From: Sphingomonas sp. Ag1
Lineage (GTDB): Bacteria; Pseudomonadota; Alphaproteobacteria; Sphingomonadales; Sphingomonadaceae
DNA length: 64,000 nt
Reading direction: 5' to 3'
NCBI RefSeq assembly: GCF_000980895.1
Contig: NZ_LAZX01000094.1
Coordinates: 558,001-622,000 of the forward strand
How positions within the stretch are numbered: the first letter of the stretch is position 1; every line of letters begins with the position of its first letter. Positions 56,135 through 64,000 of the stretch are shown here, piece by piece. The notes under the pieces were generated by a model. It saw only the letters and a program-made list of their open reading frames with translations, made no database searches and was not told the DNA's origin. A program made the position numbers and the translations under genes.

Positions 56135-57442
56135 TCAGCGGCCGGCGAGTTGGACCTTGCCGGCCTTGACCCACACCGCCGTCTGATCGCCGGCTCCTGT
56201 CCGCACGAAGCAACGCCCGCCAGTCGCACGATAGCCACGGCATAGCGTCTCGGCATCGCTGCGACCAAACCCGCCCACCGACAGGCGGTAGAACGTCTTG
56301 AACGCCATGCCGGTCGGCGTCTGCTCGGCCAGCACGGGATAGCGGCGCTGCGCCCGATGCCAGGCATCCTTCGCCACGTCCGCCGAATCAAACGCGCCGA
56401 GCTGCACGTACCACTTGCCCTTCGCCATCTCCCGTGCCGCAGGGGCCGGCGTCGCAGCCGCCAGCCGCGTTCTGGGCTCGACGCCTGCGGGAGCAGCCGG
56501 GACGCGGCCCACTGGCAGCGATTGCACCACCTCCTGCCGCTCGGCGAACACGATCTTGCTGCCCGACGGCGACGTCATCGTGGCGGCCGGCTCCACCTGC
56601 GCAACCTCAACCGCCTCGTTGGCCGCGGCCTCGGGCGAAGCTGCGTCGGCAGGCACCTGGCTCGGGGCGGCCGCCGCAAGCTGGGTCACCGGAACGCTCG
56701 CATTCAGCGCCAGCGCAACCGGCAGACCGGGATCCTTCACCGGAATGACGCCGAGCAGTGCCGAGACCTGATCGGCCGCCCCCGTCGGCTTGGCGAACGC
56801 GGTCCATTCCAGCATCCGGGCATCAGCCGCCTGCGGTGCCATGTCGATCCCGGCAACCTGCCGCGCCTCGGCCCAGCGCCCCGCGAGCGCCAGCACCAGA
56901 GCAAAATTCTGCCGCGTCGTCGCGGTAGCATCCGGCGAGCGCGCGGCCGTCATCAGCAATTCGGCGCCCGTCGCCGGATCCCCGGCCAGGGCCATCGCCA
57001 GCCCGCGATCGGCGGCCGGCACGATGGCGGCATGTTCGTCCAACAGGGTGCGCGCCTCATCCCACTGCCCCTCGGCGATCATCGCCAGGGCGAGGTTGAG
57101 TGCGGCCTTGCCATTGGTCGGCGACAGCTGAAGCACGTCGGCATAGGCAGTATGCGCTGAGGTAAAGCGGCCAGCCTTCAGGTAGGACGCGCCCAGCAGC
57201 GCACGAAGCTCTGCGTCACGCGGCATCGCCGCCACGGCCGCCTCGGCATAGCTGATCGCCTTGATCGCATCGCCCTTCGCCAGCGCCTGCTGCGCCTTGG
57301 CCGCGTTGTTCTCGGCCAGCTTGGCGAGCTTCTCGTCGCTGCGGCTGCTGGCGGTCGAGATGCCGCCTTGCGCACACCCGACCATCGTCCCGCCCAGCAT
57401 CAACGCGGATAGGCTCAGGCCGGCAATCGCGCGCTTCTTCAT
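56135..57442 (-). CDS. TPR lipoprotein with C-terminal SPOR domain
   Basis: A 435-residue envelope lipoprotein with lipobox VGC (Cys at residue 23). A tetratricopeptide region spans about 45-210 (for example AISYAEAAVAAMPRDAELRALLGASYL, shown in part as AMPRDAELRALLGASYL). A low-complexity Ala/Pro/Val linker follows at about 230-345, and then a C-terminal SPOR domain (WYVQLGAFDSADVAKDAWH region to the end). SPOR binds denuded glycan at division sites. Divergent from another SPOR gene across 290 bases. Confidence 0.85.
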   Translation of the reverse strand: MKKRAIAGLSLSALMLGGTMVGCAQGGISTASSRSDEKLAKLAENNAAKAQQALAKGDAIKAISYAEAAVAAMPRDAELRALLGASYLKAGRFTSAHTAYADVLQLSPTNGKAALNLALAMIAEGQWDEARTLLDEHAAIVPAADRGLAMALAGDPATGAELLMTAARSPDATATTRQNFALVLALAGRWAEARQVAGIDMAPQAADARMLEWTAFAKPTGAADQVSALLGVIPVKDPGLPVALALNASVPVTQLAAAAPSQVPADAASPEAAANEAVEVAQVEPAATMTSPSGSKIVFAERQEVVQSLPVGRVPAAPAGVEPRTRLAAATPAPAAREMAKGKWYVQLGAFDSADVAKDAWHRAQRRYPVLAEQTPTGMAFKTFYRLSVGGFGRSDAETLCRGYRATGGRCFVRTGAGDQTAVWVKAGKVQLAGR

Positions 57443-57732
57443 GTCTCAGTCCCCGAACGATCTTCGTTGGCGGCGCCGGCGTGGCTCGTCAGCCGCTCCC
57501 CCCACACACACAGACGTGCGGGTCGCCATGCTGCCGCCCGAAGGCGGTCGTGCCTCGATGGTATTGCCACCTTGCCAGCGTAGATGTGCCCCTTTGGGTC
57601 TAAGGAATGGTAAATGGCGGCCCACTTTCGCTGACAAGAGGTTATGGAAGCGGTAATCTTATGCGATCAGATCGCTGCTCCGGCCGCGCGACACCGCTGG
57701 TCGCCGGAGCCGCTGGATGGGGGTTTGACCAG

Positions 57733-58749
57733 ATGCGAAATGCCTGCCTGTTGCTGCCCGTGGCTGCACTTCTCGCCGCTGCGCCGGCCGCGGCCGACGT
57801 GAAGCAGGGTGTCGATGCGTGGACGCGGGGTGACTATAAGGCGGCGGTTCAGGCCTGGCGCCCGCTTGCGGTGGCCGGCAATGCCGATGCCCAGTTCAAC
57901 ATGGGTCAAGCCTACAAACTGGGCCGCGGCGTCCAGGCCGATCTGCCCGCCGCGATCGAGTGGTTCCGCAAGGCCGCTGTGCAGGGACATGCGCAGGCGA
58001 TCGACAATTACGGCCTCGCCCTGTTCCAGGAAGGCAAGAAGGCCGAGGCATTGCCCTGGCTGGAGAAATCCGTGGCGCGGGGCGAGCGGCGCACCCAGCT
58101 CGTCCTTGGCACCATGTTGTTCAACGCGGACGGTGTCGCCCGCGACTGGACCCGCGCCTATGCACTCGTCACCCGCTCCTCGCAGCAAGGCCTGCCACAG
58201 GCGTCGCAGACGCTCGCGCAGATGGATCGATATATCCCGGAGGTGCAGCGGCAGCAGGGGCTCACCCTCGCCCATAAATATGAGGCTGACGCGCGGGCGC
58301 TCGCTGCATCCCTCCCGGCACCGCGTGCCCCCGGCGCGACGGTCGATTCCGCGCCGCCGCGCGCCGCGACGCCAACCGGCCCATCGCCCGCCCCGGCAGT
58401 GGCGACGCGCGCGCCGCTGACGACGTCCGGAAGCACGCCTCCATCCGCGGCTAGCCCCGCCGCGACGCCGCGCCCGGCGCCGGCCGTCGCCGCGCCCCGG
58501 CCTACACCCGCGCCCGCACCCGCTCCAGCCGCGAGCGGCGGGAATTGGCGTATCCAGCTCGGCGCGTTCCGCGACGAGTCCAACGCGCGCAACCTCTGGG
58601 CACAGGTCGGCAGCCGCACCGGCGGCAGCCCCAGCTACGTGAAGGCAGGCGCCGTCACGCGCTTGCAGGCGACGGGATTTGCCTCACGCAGCGCGGCGCA
58701 GGCGGCGTGCGCCAAGGCCCGCGTCAGCTGCGTCGTGGTCGCTCCCTGA
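57733..58749 (+). CDS. Sel1-repeat exported protein with C-terminal SPOR domain
   Basis: A 338-residue exported protein. Signal peptide [22 protein letters not shown]; Sel1-like TPR repeats at about 28-170 (AQFNMGQAYKLGRGVQADLPAAIEWF shown in part as MGQAYKLGRGVQ); a Pro/Ala/Thr-rich linker at about 190-270; SPOR domain at about 273-338 (WRIQLGAFRDESNARNLW). It has a layout parallel to the divergent lipoprotein at 56135-57442, and both probably act in cell division or separation. The ATG at 57733 starts the signal peptide; an ATG frame from 57607 lacks that logic. Confidence 0.85.
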   Translation: MRNACLLLPVAALLAAAPAAADVKQGVDAWTRGDYKAAVQAWRPLAVAGNADAQFNMGQAYKLGRGVQADLPAAIEWFRKAAVQGHAQAIDNYGLALFQEGKKAEALPWLEKSVARGERRTQLVLGTMLFNADGVARDWTRAYALVTRSSQQGLPQASQTLAQMDRYIPEVQRQQGLTLAHKYEADARALAASLPAPRAPGATVDSAPPRAATPTGPSPAPAVATRAPLTTSGSTPPSAASPAATPRPAPAVAAPRPTPAPAPAPAASGGNWRIQLGAFRDESNARNLWAQVGSRTGGSPSYVKAGAVTRLQATGFASRSAAQAACAKARVSCVVVAP

Positions 58750-58770
58750 TGATCGCTGACGCGGCGGGGT

Positions 58771-58992
58771 TCAGATGATCCCGCCGCCCAGCATCAGGCG
58801 CAGCGCGAAGATCACGACAAGCACGATGTTCAGGTTGCGCCCGACATTGGTGGACGACAAAGCGCCCACCGCGATGCCCACGATCCCGATCGGGATCACG
58901 AACCAGTTCAACCAGCCGAGCAGCGGCATGAACGCCACGATTCCCAGCAAGAGGGTGACGAGGCCGATCAGAATCGAAGCGATATTCAACAT
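58771..58992 (-). CDS. Small two-helix membrane protein
   Basis: A 73-residue membrane protein starting MLNIASILIGLV with two or three hydrophobic helices (SILIGLVTLLLGIVAF, NWFVIPIGIVGIAVGAL, and a final VVIFALRLMLGGGII). This arrangement is common in sphingomonads, uncharacterised. The frame is open to 59049 but the ATG at 58992 begins the conserved-looking helix. Function unknown. It is convergent with the SPOR gene and divergent from the following lipoprotein. Confidence 0.72.
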   Translation of the reverse strand: MLNIASILIGLVTLLLGIVAFMPLLGWLNWFVIPIGIVGIAVGALSSTNVGRNLNIVLVVIFALRLMLGGGII

Positions 58993-59101
58993 CCGCAAGA
59001 CATGGTGCCGGACGGGGTGTGTTGCAAGCATGGGACACATCGTGGGCATCCTTCCTTACGGATGCGGCGATAATCATGGTGCCGTTTTCGAGGGAGCGAT
59101 G

Positions 59102-59842
59102 ATGAAAACCAACGTAATGCTTGGGGTGGCAACAGCGTTGCTCGCACTCGCCTCCTGCGGATCTCCGCGCGCGGATCAAGCCGCGGTGGCTGATCTCGAC
59201 AACAGCCTCGCGACGATGAACGACGCGGCAAGCGCAAATGACCCGGTGCTGCAAGGTGCGCTTCGCGATCCGATCATGGTCGATCCGAAGCTGGTGCAAC
59301 AGGCCAACGCCAATACGGTGCGACCGCCGCTTCAGCCAGGTTCCGGCGCGCTACCGCCGGAAGGCATTGGCCAACGCGCTGACGCTCAGGTCGCCGGCGC
59401 GCTCCGCGCCGCGCCCGCACCGACCGGGACCTGCACGCAATGTGCCGCCGCCCGGCGCGCGCTGACGCTTGGGGCCTTGGCGCAGAGCCAGGGCGCCTCG
59501 GCGCAATGCGTGAACAACGTCGCTTATTCCGCCGATTGGGCCAACCGCCTGCCGCAAGGCGTGCCGCTTTATCCCGACGCCCAGATCAGCGAGGCGGCCG
59601 GCGCCGATCGCGACGGCTGCGCGCTGCGAGTCGTCAGCTTCATCAGCGCAGCGCCCGCCCAGCGGCTGCTCGACTGGTATTACACCCGCACCTCAGAGGC
59701 CGGATTCCGATCCGAACATCAGGCCGACAGCGGAGAGCATATTCTGGCAGGCACGAAGAAGAACGCCGCCTTCTTCCTGATCGTCAAGCCGCGCCCAAAC
59801 GGCGGATCGCAGGTTGACCTGATGGCCGACGGCGGCGGCTGA
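59102..59842 (+). CDS. Lipoprotein of unknown function
   Basis: A 246-residue lipoprotein with lipobox LASC (Cys at residue 19). The mature protein begins with an acidic, Asn/Ala-rich stretch, has a CxxC (TCTQCAAA) near its middle, two further Cys (AQCVNN and DGCALRV), and a C-terminal compact domain with LPQGVPLYPDAQI and LLDWYYTRTSEAGF. AGGGAG precedes ATGs at 59099 and 59102. The final domain resembles predicted outer-surface sensor-like proteins in shape only; I do not recognise a named family. Confidence 0.72.
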   Translation: MKTNVMLGVATALLALASCGSPRADQAAVADLDNSLATMNDAASANDPVLQGALRDPIMVDPKLVQQANANTVRPPLQPGSGALPPEGIGQRADAQVAGALRAAPAPTGTCTQCAAARRALTLGALAQSQGASAQCVNNVAYSADWANRLPQGVPLYPDAQISEAAGADRDGCALRVVSFISAAPAQRLLDWYYTRTSEAGFRSEHQADSGEHILAGTKKNAAFFLIVKPRPNGGSQVDLMADGGG

Positions 59843-59915
59843 GCAAGCCGACCGAACGGCACAGGGCACGCGTTCGGCGTTCCCCTTTGGGCGTTTTGGC
59901 TCTAGGGGCGCGGTA

Positions 59916-60293
59916 ATGAACGGATTACTTCTGGTGATGGCCGGTGGGGCCGCCGGGGCGGGCCTGCGCCACCTCGTCGGGCGCGCCGCCCTGACCACCC
60001 TTGGCACAGGCTGGCCCTGGGGCACATTGATCGTCAACATCGCGGGCGGCTGCGCCATGGGCATGCTGGCCGGAACGCTGGCGCGGCTCAGCAGCGGCGG
60101 CGAGGCTTGGCGCCTGCTGATCGGGGTGGGCGTACTCGGCGGGTTCACTACCTTCTCCGCCTTTTCACTCGAAACATTGCTGATGATCGAACGCGGCGCC
60201 TGGCTTCAGGCGTTCGCCTATATTCTTCTATCGACGATCGGTTCGATCGCGGCGCTGGCGGCCGGACTCGCCTTCACCCGGGTGGCAGCATGA
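59916..60293 (+). CDS. crcB: Fluoride ion channel FluC/CrcB
   Basis: A 125-residue four-helix membrane channel that exports fluoride as a dual-topology dimer. Conserved signature parts are GGAAGAGLRHLVG, WPWGTLIVNIAGGCAMG and GVLGGFTTFSAFSLE, with the central Asn and the phenylalanine/serine fluoride-track residues. No recognisable fluoride riboswitch precedes it. It is four-base overlapped with the pseudouridine synthase gene, a typical sphingomonad pair. Confidence 0.95.
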   Translation: MNGLLLVMAGGAAGAGLRHLVGRAALTTLGTGWPWGTLIVNIAGGCAMGMLAGTLARLSSGGEAWRLLIGVGVLGGFTTFSAFSLETLLMIERGAWLQAFAYILLSTIGSIAALAAGLAFTRVAA

Positions 60294-61381
60294 ACGACAG
60301 CGTCCGCCAGTTCACCGTCGCCGCCGATGACGACGGCATCCGCGTGGATCGCTGGTGCAAGCGGCATTTGCCCGACACCAGCTTCACCACTGTCGCGAAA
60401 TGGGCGCGCACCGGCCAGTTACGCCTTGATGGCGCGCGCGTCGGCCCGGGCGACCGCGTGACCGCCGGCCAGGTCCTCCGCCTCCCGCCGGCGGAACCGG
60501 TGCGCACCGATGCCAAGCCAAAGCGCGAGCGTCCGCCACTCAGCGAGGATGAGGTCGCCTTCGCGCGCGAAATGGTGATCCACCAGGATCCCGCCGCATT
60601 CGTCCTGAACAAGCCGCCGGGCCTCGCCACGCAGGGCGGAACGAAGACGACCGCCCATGTCGATGGCCTGCTCGACGCGCTTCAGTTCGATGCCGAGGGT
60701 CGGCCGAAACTGGTCCATCGCCTCGACAAGGATACGTCGGGCGCGCTGCTCGTCGCCCGCACCTCCCGCGCTGCCGCCTTCTTCTCCAAGGCGTTCTCCG
60801 GCCGGTCAGCGAAGAAGGTTTATTGGGCGCTCGTTGTCGGCGTACCTTCGATTGATGACGGCACGATCGACCTGCCGATCGCCAAGCAGCCCGGCACCGG
60901 CGGTGAGAAGATGCACGTCGACGAGGAGAACGGCCAGCCCGCGCGCAGCCGCTACCGCGTCATCGAACGCGCCGGCAACCGCGCCTGCTGGGTGGAGCTA
61001 CAGCCGTTCACCGGGCGCACGCATCAGCTGCGCGTCCACATGGCGGCGATTGGTCACCCGATTGTCGGGGACGGCAAATACGGTGGCCCGGCCGCGTTCC
61101 TGACCGGGGGCATCAGCCGCAAGATGCATCTCCACGCGCGCCGCATCCGGGTGGATCATCCCGATGGCGGGGCGATCGACGTTACCGCCGAACTGCCGAC
61201 GCATTTTGCGGAAAGTCTGGCCGGCCTTGGCTTTGACGAGGCCGCTGGTGACGCGCTTCCGGCCGATACGCGGCCGCCGGTGACCCGCGAGGACCGCAAG
61301 GCGAAGGCACGCGCGCATGCCAAGCAGGTCCGCAAGGCGCGCCGGGGCGAACGCCGCGGTCGCGGCGCGCGGGGCGAGTGA
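60290..61381 (+). CDS. RluC-type 23S rRNA pseudouridine synthase
   Basis: A 363-residue RluA/RluC-family pseudouridine synthase. An S4 RNA-binding domain occupies about 15-75 (VDRWCKRHLPDTSFTTVAKWARTGQLRLDG shown partly as WARTGQLRLDG). The catalytic domain has HRLDKDTSGALLVAR with the catalytic Asp. A basic C-terminal tail (KAKARAHAKQVRKARRGERRGRG region) probably adds RNA contacts. The ATG overlaps the crcB stop by four bases. RluC-like assignment is by motif, and the target uridines are not shown. Confidence 0.92.
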   Translation: MNDSVRQFTVAADDDGIRVDRWCKRHLPDTSFTTVAKWARTGQLRLDGARVGPGDRVTAGQVLRLPPAEPVRTDAKPKRERPPLSEDEVAFAREMVIHQDPAAFVLNKPPGLATQGGTKTTAHVDGLLDALQFDAEGRPKLVHRLDKDTSGALLVARTSRAAAFFSKAFSGRSAKKVYWALVVGVPSIDDGTIDLPIAKQPGTGGEKMHVDEENGQPARSRYRVIERAGNRACWVELQPFTGRTHQLRVHMAAIGHPIVGDGKYGGPAAFLTGGISRKMHLHARRIRVDHPDGGAIDVTAELPTHFAESLAGLGFDEAAGDALPADTRPPVTREDRKAKARAHAKQVRKARRGERRGRGARGE

Positions 61382-61387
61382 ATGGCA

Positions 61388-61410
61388 CGCCGGGAGCCTG
61401 GCTCCCGGCG
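61388..61410. terminator. Perfect 10-bp hairpin after pseudouridine synthase gene
   Basis: CGCCGGGAGC (61388-61397) pairs with GCTCCCGGCG (61401-61410) around a CTG loop, 7 bases past the synthase stop and 4 bases from the stop of the convergent small membrane ORF. It is a bidirectional terminator candidate. Confidence 0.55.
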
Positions 61411-61414
61411 GCGC

Positions 61415-61627
61415 TCAGATGGTGAGGTTGAGCAGCGGCGCGCCCAGCGACAGGCTAACCACATGCGCTGACAGGATCAGCGAGGCGCCTGCGGTGATGC
61501 CGCACATGACATAGCCGACATAGGTGAGGACCGGCGGATTGGGGCGGCGCAGCTTGGCGTTGCGCGATGCGCCCGAGAAAATGAAGCTGACCAACAAACC
61601 GTAGATAAAGACTGCCGCGCCGACCAT
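61415..61627 (-). CDS. Small two-helix membrane protein
   Basis: A 70-residue protein starting MVGAAVFIYGLLVSFIFSG. Two hydrophobic helices flank a short basic loop (SRNAKLRRPNPP), and the second ends in SAHVVSLSLGAPLLNLTI. A conserved-looking single Cys sits in VGYVMCGITAG. Not recognised, but its shape and isolation behind a strong hairpin suggest a real gene. Function unknown. Confidence 0.55.
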   Translation of the reverse strand: MVGAAVFIYGLLVSFIFSGASRNAKLRRPNPPVLTYVGYVMCGITAGASLILSAHVVSLSLGAPLLNLTI

Positions 61628-61737
61628 CGTCGTTCCGTTTCCATAGGCTCAGAAAATGTGAGGCCTGCCCCCCCGGGCCCGCTCTCGCTATTGCTTCCAT
61701 AGACCATAAAGCTGATGCGTAACCAAGAGGTTGACTG

Positions 61738-61766
61738 CCAGTTGATCCCGTTGCGGAACCAACTGG
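61738..61766. promoter_or_regulatory. Inverted repeat in the divergent region between small membrane genes
   Basis: CCAGTTG (61738-61744) and CAACTGG (61760-61766) are exact inverted copies separated by 15 bases, 43 bases before the ATG at 61809. It could be an operator, but no regulator is nearby and the spacing is long, so confidence is low. Confidence 0.25.
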
Positions 61767-61808
61767 TCGCGACTGGCGCCTCCACGAAGCATAGGCCATA
61801 GCGGCGAC

Positions 61809-62021
61809 ATGGCACGCGACCCCGCCCGAACACGCTGGCTGATTATTTCGCTGACCCGCCTCGTCACGGCGATGGCTGCGGTGCTCGGCGTCATCCTGCT
61901 CGCAGAGGGGCCGGACACTGGCAGCAAGATACTGGGCGGCGCGATTGTGCTTGCCGCATTGTGGGCCATGGCGGTCGTACCGCGCGCGCTGGCGCGGCAA
62001 TGGCGGAGCCCAAGTGAATGA
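61809..62021 (+). CDS. Small membrane protein upstream of ATP12
   Basis: A 70-residue protein with a short basic N-terminus (MARDPARTRW) and two helices (LVTAMAAVLGVILLA and GGAIVLAALWAMAVV) ending in RALARQWRSPSE. Its stop overlaps the ATP12 start by four bases, strong evidence of translation coupling and therefore of a genuine gene. Function unknown; small membrane partners upstream of atp12 occur in related bacteria. Confidence 0.62.
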   Translation: MARDPARTRWLIISLTRLVTAMAAVLGVILLAEGPDTGSKILGGAIVLAALWAMAVVPRALARQWRSPSE

Positions 62022-62701
62022 AGCGTTTCTGGACTGACGTCACGATCGACGAGGAGCAGGTGGTGCGGCTGGACGGCCGCCCTGTTCGCACGCCGGGTCG
62101 AGCACCGCTCGCACTGCCAAGCACTGCCCTTGCAGAGGCAGTCGCGGATGAATGGCGCGCGGTCGGCGAGACGCTCGATCCACGGTCAATGCCGCTCACG
62201 GGGCTCACCAACGCCGCGATCGACCGTGTCGCCCCCTCCCCCGCCGCCTTCGCCGCAGGCCTGGCGGCTTATGCCGAGACCGATCTGCTCTGCTATCGCG
62301 CCGAATCGCCGGCCGAACTGGTGCAGCGTGAAGCCGAAGCATGGGATCCGCTGCTCGAATGGGCCCGCGGCCGCTACGACGTGCATTTCGAGATCGTCAA
62401 CGGCCTCATGCACCAGCCACAGCCACCAGCGACTGTGACCCGGCTGGCAGAGGCTGTCGCGAGTCGCGATCCCTTTGCCCTAGTGGCGCTGCAGCCGATC
62501 GTCACGATTTCGGGCACATTGGTGGGCGCGCTGGCGATGGCCGAGGGTCAGATCGACGCCGACACCCTGTGGGCTGCCGCCACGGTCGATGAAACGTGGC
62601 AGGCCGAACAATGGGGCGTGGATGAGCAGGCGGCCGAAGCCAATGCCGCGCGCCGCCGCGATCTCGACGCGGCGGTACGCTTTCTCACGCTACTCGAGTG
62701 A
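62018..62701 (+). CDS. ATP12-family F1 ATPase assembly chaperone
   Basis: A 227-residue homologue of mitochondrial Atp12, the chaperone that holds F1 alpha subunit before hexamer assembly. Characteristic segments are MKRFWTDVTIDEEQVVRLDGRPVRTPGR (shown partly as VRLDGRPVRTPGR), AVADEWRAVGE, MPLTGLTNAAIDRV and the DLLCYRAESPAELVQREAEAWDPLL run (partly LCYRAESPAELVQREA). Alphaproteobacteria retain this ancestor of the mitochondrial protein. It overlaps the small upstream gene, and its end overlaps the convergent gmk end by 12 bases. Confidence 0.92.
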   Translation: MKRFWTDVTIDEEQVVRLDGRPVRTPGRAPLALPSTALAEAVADEWRAVGETLDPRSMPLTGLTNAAIDRVAPSPAAFAAGLAAYAETDLLCYRAESPAELVQREAEAWDPLLEWARGRYDVHFEIVNGLMHQPQPPATVTRLAEAVASRDPFALVALQPIVTISGTLVGALAMAEGQIDADTLWAAATVDETWQAEQWGVDEQAAEANAARRRDLDAAVRFLTLLE

Positions 62702-63358
62702 ACCGCTTTTCTTGAGCAGACTGCGGATGAAGCCGATGATGCCGGTCTGGCGTGATCGCTTCAGCCGCTCGGCCGCCAGGATCATCCGGACACATTCGAA
62801 GCAATGTTCGAGGTCATCGTTGACCAGGACGTAGTCATAACCGTCCCAGTGGCTCACCTCGTTCGCGGCACGCGACATGCGCGCGTCGATCACCTCCTGG
62901 CTGTCGGTCGCGCGCTTCTGTAGCCGATCCTGAAGGATAGCCATCGACGGGGGCAGGATGAACACACGGACTACGTCGCCGCCGGCCAGCTGGTGCAGCT
63001 GCTGGGCGCCCTGCCAGTCGATGTCGAACAATATGTCCTTGCCCTCGCTCAACGTGTGAAACACGTCGGCCTTGGGCGTGCCGTAGCGATTGTCGAAGAC
63101 ATGCGCCCACTCGAGGAATTCATGGTTGTTCGCCATCTCGCGAAAGCGATCCAGCGTGACGAAGTGATAATCCTTGCCGTCGATCTCGCCGGGGCGCGGC
63201 GCACGCGTCGTATAGGATACGGACATCGACAGCTCCGGCTCAGCCGCCAGGAGCTTCTTGGCTATCGTCGACTTTCCTGCGCCCGAGGGTGATGACAGGA
63301 CGAACAGGACGCCGCGACGGCGAAAGCCATGCGGATCGGTCGGGGAAGATGCGGCCAT
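62690..63358 (-). CDS. gmk: Guanylate kinase
   Basis: A 222-residue nucleotide kinase converting GMP to GDP with ATP. The P-loop is SSPSGAGKST, the GMP site includes VSYTTRAPRPGEIDGKDYHFV (partly SYTTRAPRPGE and DGKDYHF), and the lid region DNRYGTPKADV follows. CAGGAGCG stands 6 bases upstream of the ATG at 63358. Length and motifs are standard, with about 12 extra N-terminal residues. Confidence 0.97.
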   Translation of the reverse strand: MAASSPTDPHGFRRRGVLFVLSSPSGAGKSTIAKKLLAAEPELSMSVSYTTRAPRPGEIDGKDYHFVTLDRFREMANNHEFLEWAHVFDNRYGTPKADVFHTLSEGKDILFDIDWQGAQQLHQLAGGDVVRVFILPPSMAILQDRLQKRATDSQEVIDARMSRAANEVSHWDGYDYVLVNDDLEHCFECVRMILAAERLKRSRQTGIIGFIRSLLKKSGSLE

Positions 63359-63504
63359 GCGCGCTCCTGCCGCGCGGAGGACATGAGCGTCAAGGTTCCG
63401 TCCGCGTCATTCCCGCAAAAGCCGCGCGGCTGAGCAGCTCGGCCGGTGCTCAGCCGCTCGTCACTGTGCCGGCAGATCCCATCATGGGCATCTGCCTGGC
63501 AGGA

Positions 63505-63720
63505 TCAACGCACGGGGCGCCCGGACATGCCTTTGCCCGCCTTGCGCCGGTCGTACATCTTCTTCGCTACGTAGCCGCCACCGAGCAGCAGCCCAAGCGG
63601 GCCCGTTCGGGTCGCCATGCGTGCCGCCAGGGCGCCCACGGCCGCGCCCTTCAATCCACCGCGCCAATCCCGACGATCGATTTCCTTGCCGACGAGTGCG
63701 CCAACGATGGTGCGAAGCAT
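63505..63720 (-). CDS. Small Gly/Arg-rich hypothetical protein
   Basis: A 71-residue protein starting MLRTIVGALVGKEIDRRD. It has a Gly-rich hydrophobic stretch (LKGAAVGALAARMATRTGPLGLLLGGGYVAKK, shown in part) and a basic C-terminus (YDRRKAGKGMSGRPVR). Such YqxA/Gly-zipper-like short proteins occur in sphingomonads without a known role. AAAGGAA precedes the ATG at 63720, which supports translation. Function unknown. Confidence 0.6.
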   Translation of the reverse strand: MLRTIVGALVGKEIDRRDWRGGLKGAAVGALAARMATRTGPLGLLLGGGYVAKKMYDRRKAGKGMSGRPVR

Positions 63721-63765
63721 GGATGTTCCTTTCTCTACTTGGCTCGCTAAGCGCTTCGGCGCGGT

Positions 63766-64000
63766 TCAGGTTCCCAGCATCCCCTCGGGGCGAACCACGC
63801 GGTCGAACGTTTCACCATCAACCAGCCCAAGCGCCAGACCTGCCTCACGCAGCGTCAGCCCTTCGGCATGGGCATGTTTGGCGATCTTCGCCGCATTGTC
63901 ATAGCCGATCTCGGGAGCGAGCGCGGTGACCAGCATCAGCGATCGGCCGACCAGATCAGCAATCTGCCGCTCATTGGCGACCATCCCATCGACACAGCGC
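63766..64000 (-). CDS. fumC: Class II fumarase, C-terminal end (5' part outside window)
   Basis: The last 78 residues of a FumC-type fumarate hydratase enter from the right edge. The segment begins RCVDGMVANERQI, and then GRSLMLVTALAPEIGYDNAAKIAKHA, shown here in part as SLMLVTALAPEIGYDNAA, is the family's hallmark C-terminal helix. The ending EGLTLREAGLALGLVDGETFDRVVRPEGMLG is typical of fumarase (shown in part: LVDGETFDRVVRPEGMLG). The frame is open to base 64000, so an internal ATG at 63984 is not the start. Confidence 0.93.
   Translation of the reverse strand, partial: RCVDGMVANERQIADLVGRSLMLVTALAPEIGYDNAAKIAKHAHAEGLTLREAGLALGLVDGETFDRVVRPEGMLGT

Noticed and set aside
59843..59915. Fluoride riboswitch upstream of crcB
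   Set aside because: Only 73 bases separate the genes, and the conserved crcB-motif segments (pseudoknot GGCGATGG and CTGATG-type strands) are not visible.

Overview
The window reads as an unbroken chromosomal segment of a high-GC alphaproteobacterium. It is most likely a member of the Sphingomonadales, near Sphingomonas. This is inferred from gene order and protein character: recG-sdhE-mfd; mreBCD-mrdA-rodA; GatCAB; an Atp12-type F1 assembly factor; a DUF2794 protein beside serine acetyltransferase; and an HprK-like kinase/PqqD/nucleotidyltransferase cassette. I see no phage, insertion sequence, integron, CRISPR array or rRNA. One tRNA is present, tRNA-Lys(CUU). Both window ends cut genes: serS on the left and fumC on the right.

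Layout. 1-3306: seryl-tRNA synthetase (partial), a LysM plus degenerate LytM lipoprotein, and TyrS. 3327-5894: a sulfide/persulfide defence locus, with a persulfide-dioxygenase-like hydrolase divergent from a BigR/SqrR-like ArsR repressor, a rhodanese-membrane fusion and a TauE/SafE exporter. 5941-13701: DNA repair (recG, mfd, mutL) with sdhE embedded. 13839-19521: the overlapping rod-shape operon mreB-mreC-mreD-mrdA-rodA. 19605-20001: tRNA-Lys and a tiny membrane-peptide ORF. 20192-24184: a catabolic operon (FAD monooxygenase-like, SnoaL-like, and two unequal acyl-CoA dehydrogenases) behind a 22-bp near-perfect palindrome. 24328-27814: secreted unknown, cyclophilin, MDR oxidoreductase, M20 amidohydrolase. 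27867-32125: glmS-glmU (UDP-GlcNAc synthesis), divergent gph and a VanZ-like protein.

32094-34626 is the most interesting accessory locus. It is a tightly coupled minus-strand cassette of a small Tat-type secreted protein, a PqqD-like peptide-binding protein, an HprK-related kinase and a nucleotidyltransferase. It resembles the tailoring half of a RiPP (lasso-type) pathway without a cyclase or protease. 34820-41906: the complete Pho/Pst system phoR-pstSCAB-phoU-phoB. 42061-48710: small secreted protein, SDR dehydrogenase, DUF2794, serine acetyltransferase, a second TSUP permease, OxyR, phosphotransferase and epoxide hydrolase. 48771-52128: gatC-gatA-gatB. 52266-56097: DUF3089 hydrolase, ruvX, pyrB and a dihydroorotase homologue that has lost most metal ligands. 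56135-58749: two divergent SPOR-domain envelope proteins. 58771-64000: small membrane proteins, a lipoprotein, the fluoride channel FluC, an RluC-type pseudouridine synthase, ATP12, guanylate kinase and the fumarase C-terminus.

Most genes are housekeeping and are packed with 1-4 base stop/start overlaps. Convergent gene pairs are usually separated by GC-rich perfect hairpins without clear T-runs. No stretch over 300 bases lacks a gene except 19681-20191, which holds only the tiny ORF, a hairpin and the palindrome.
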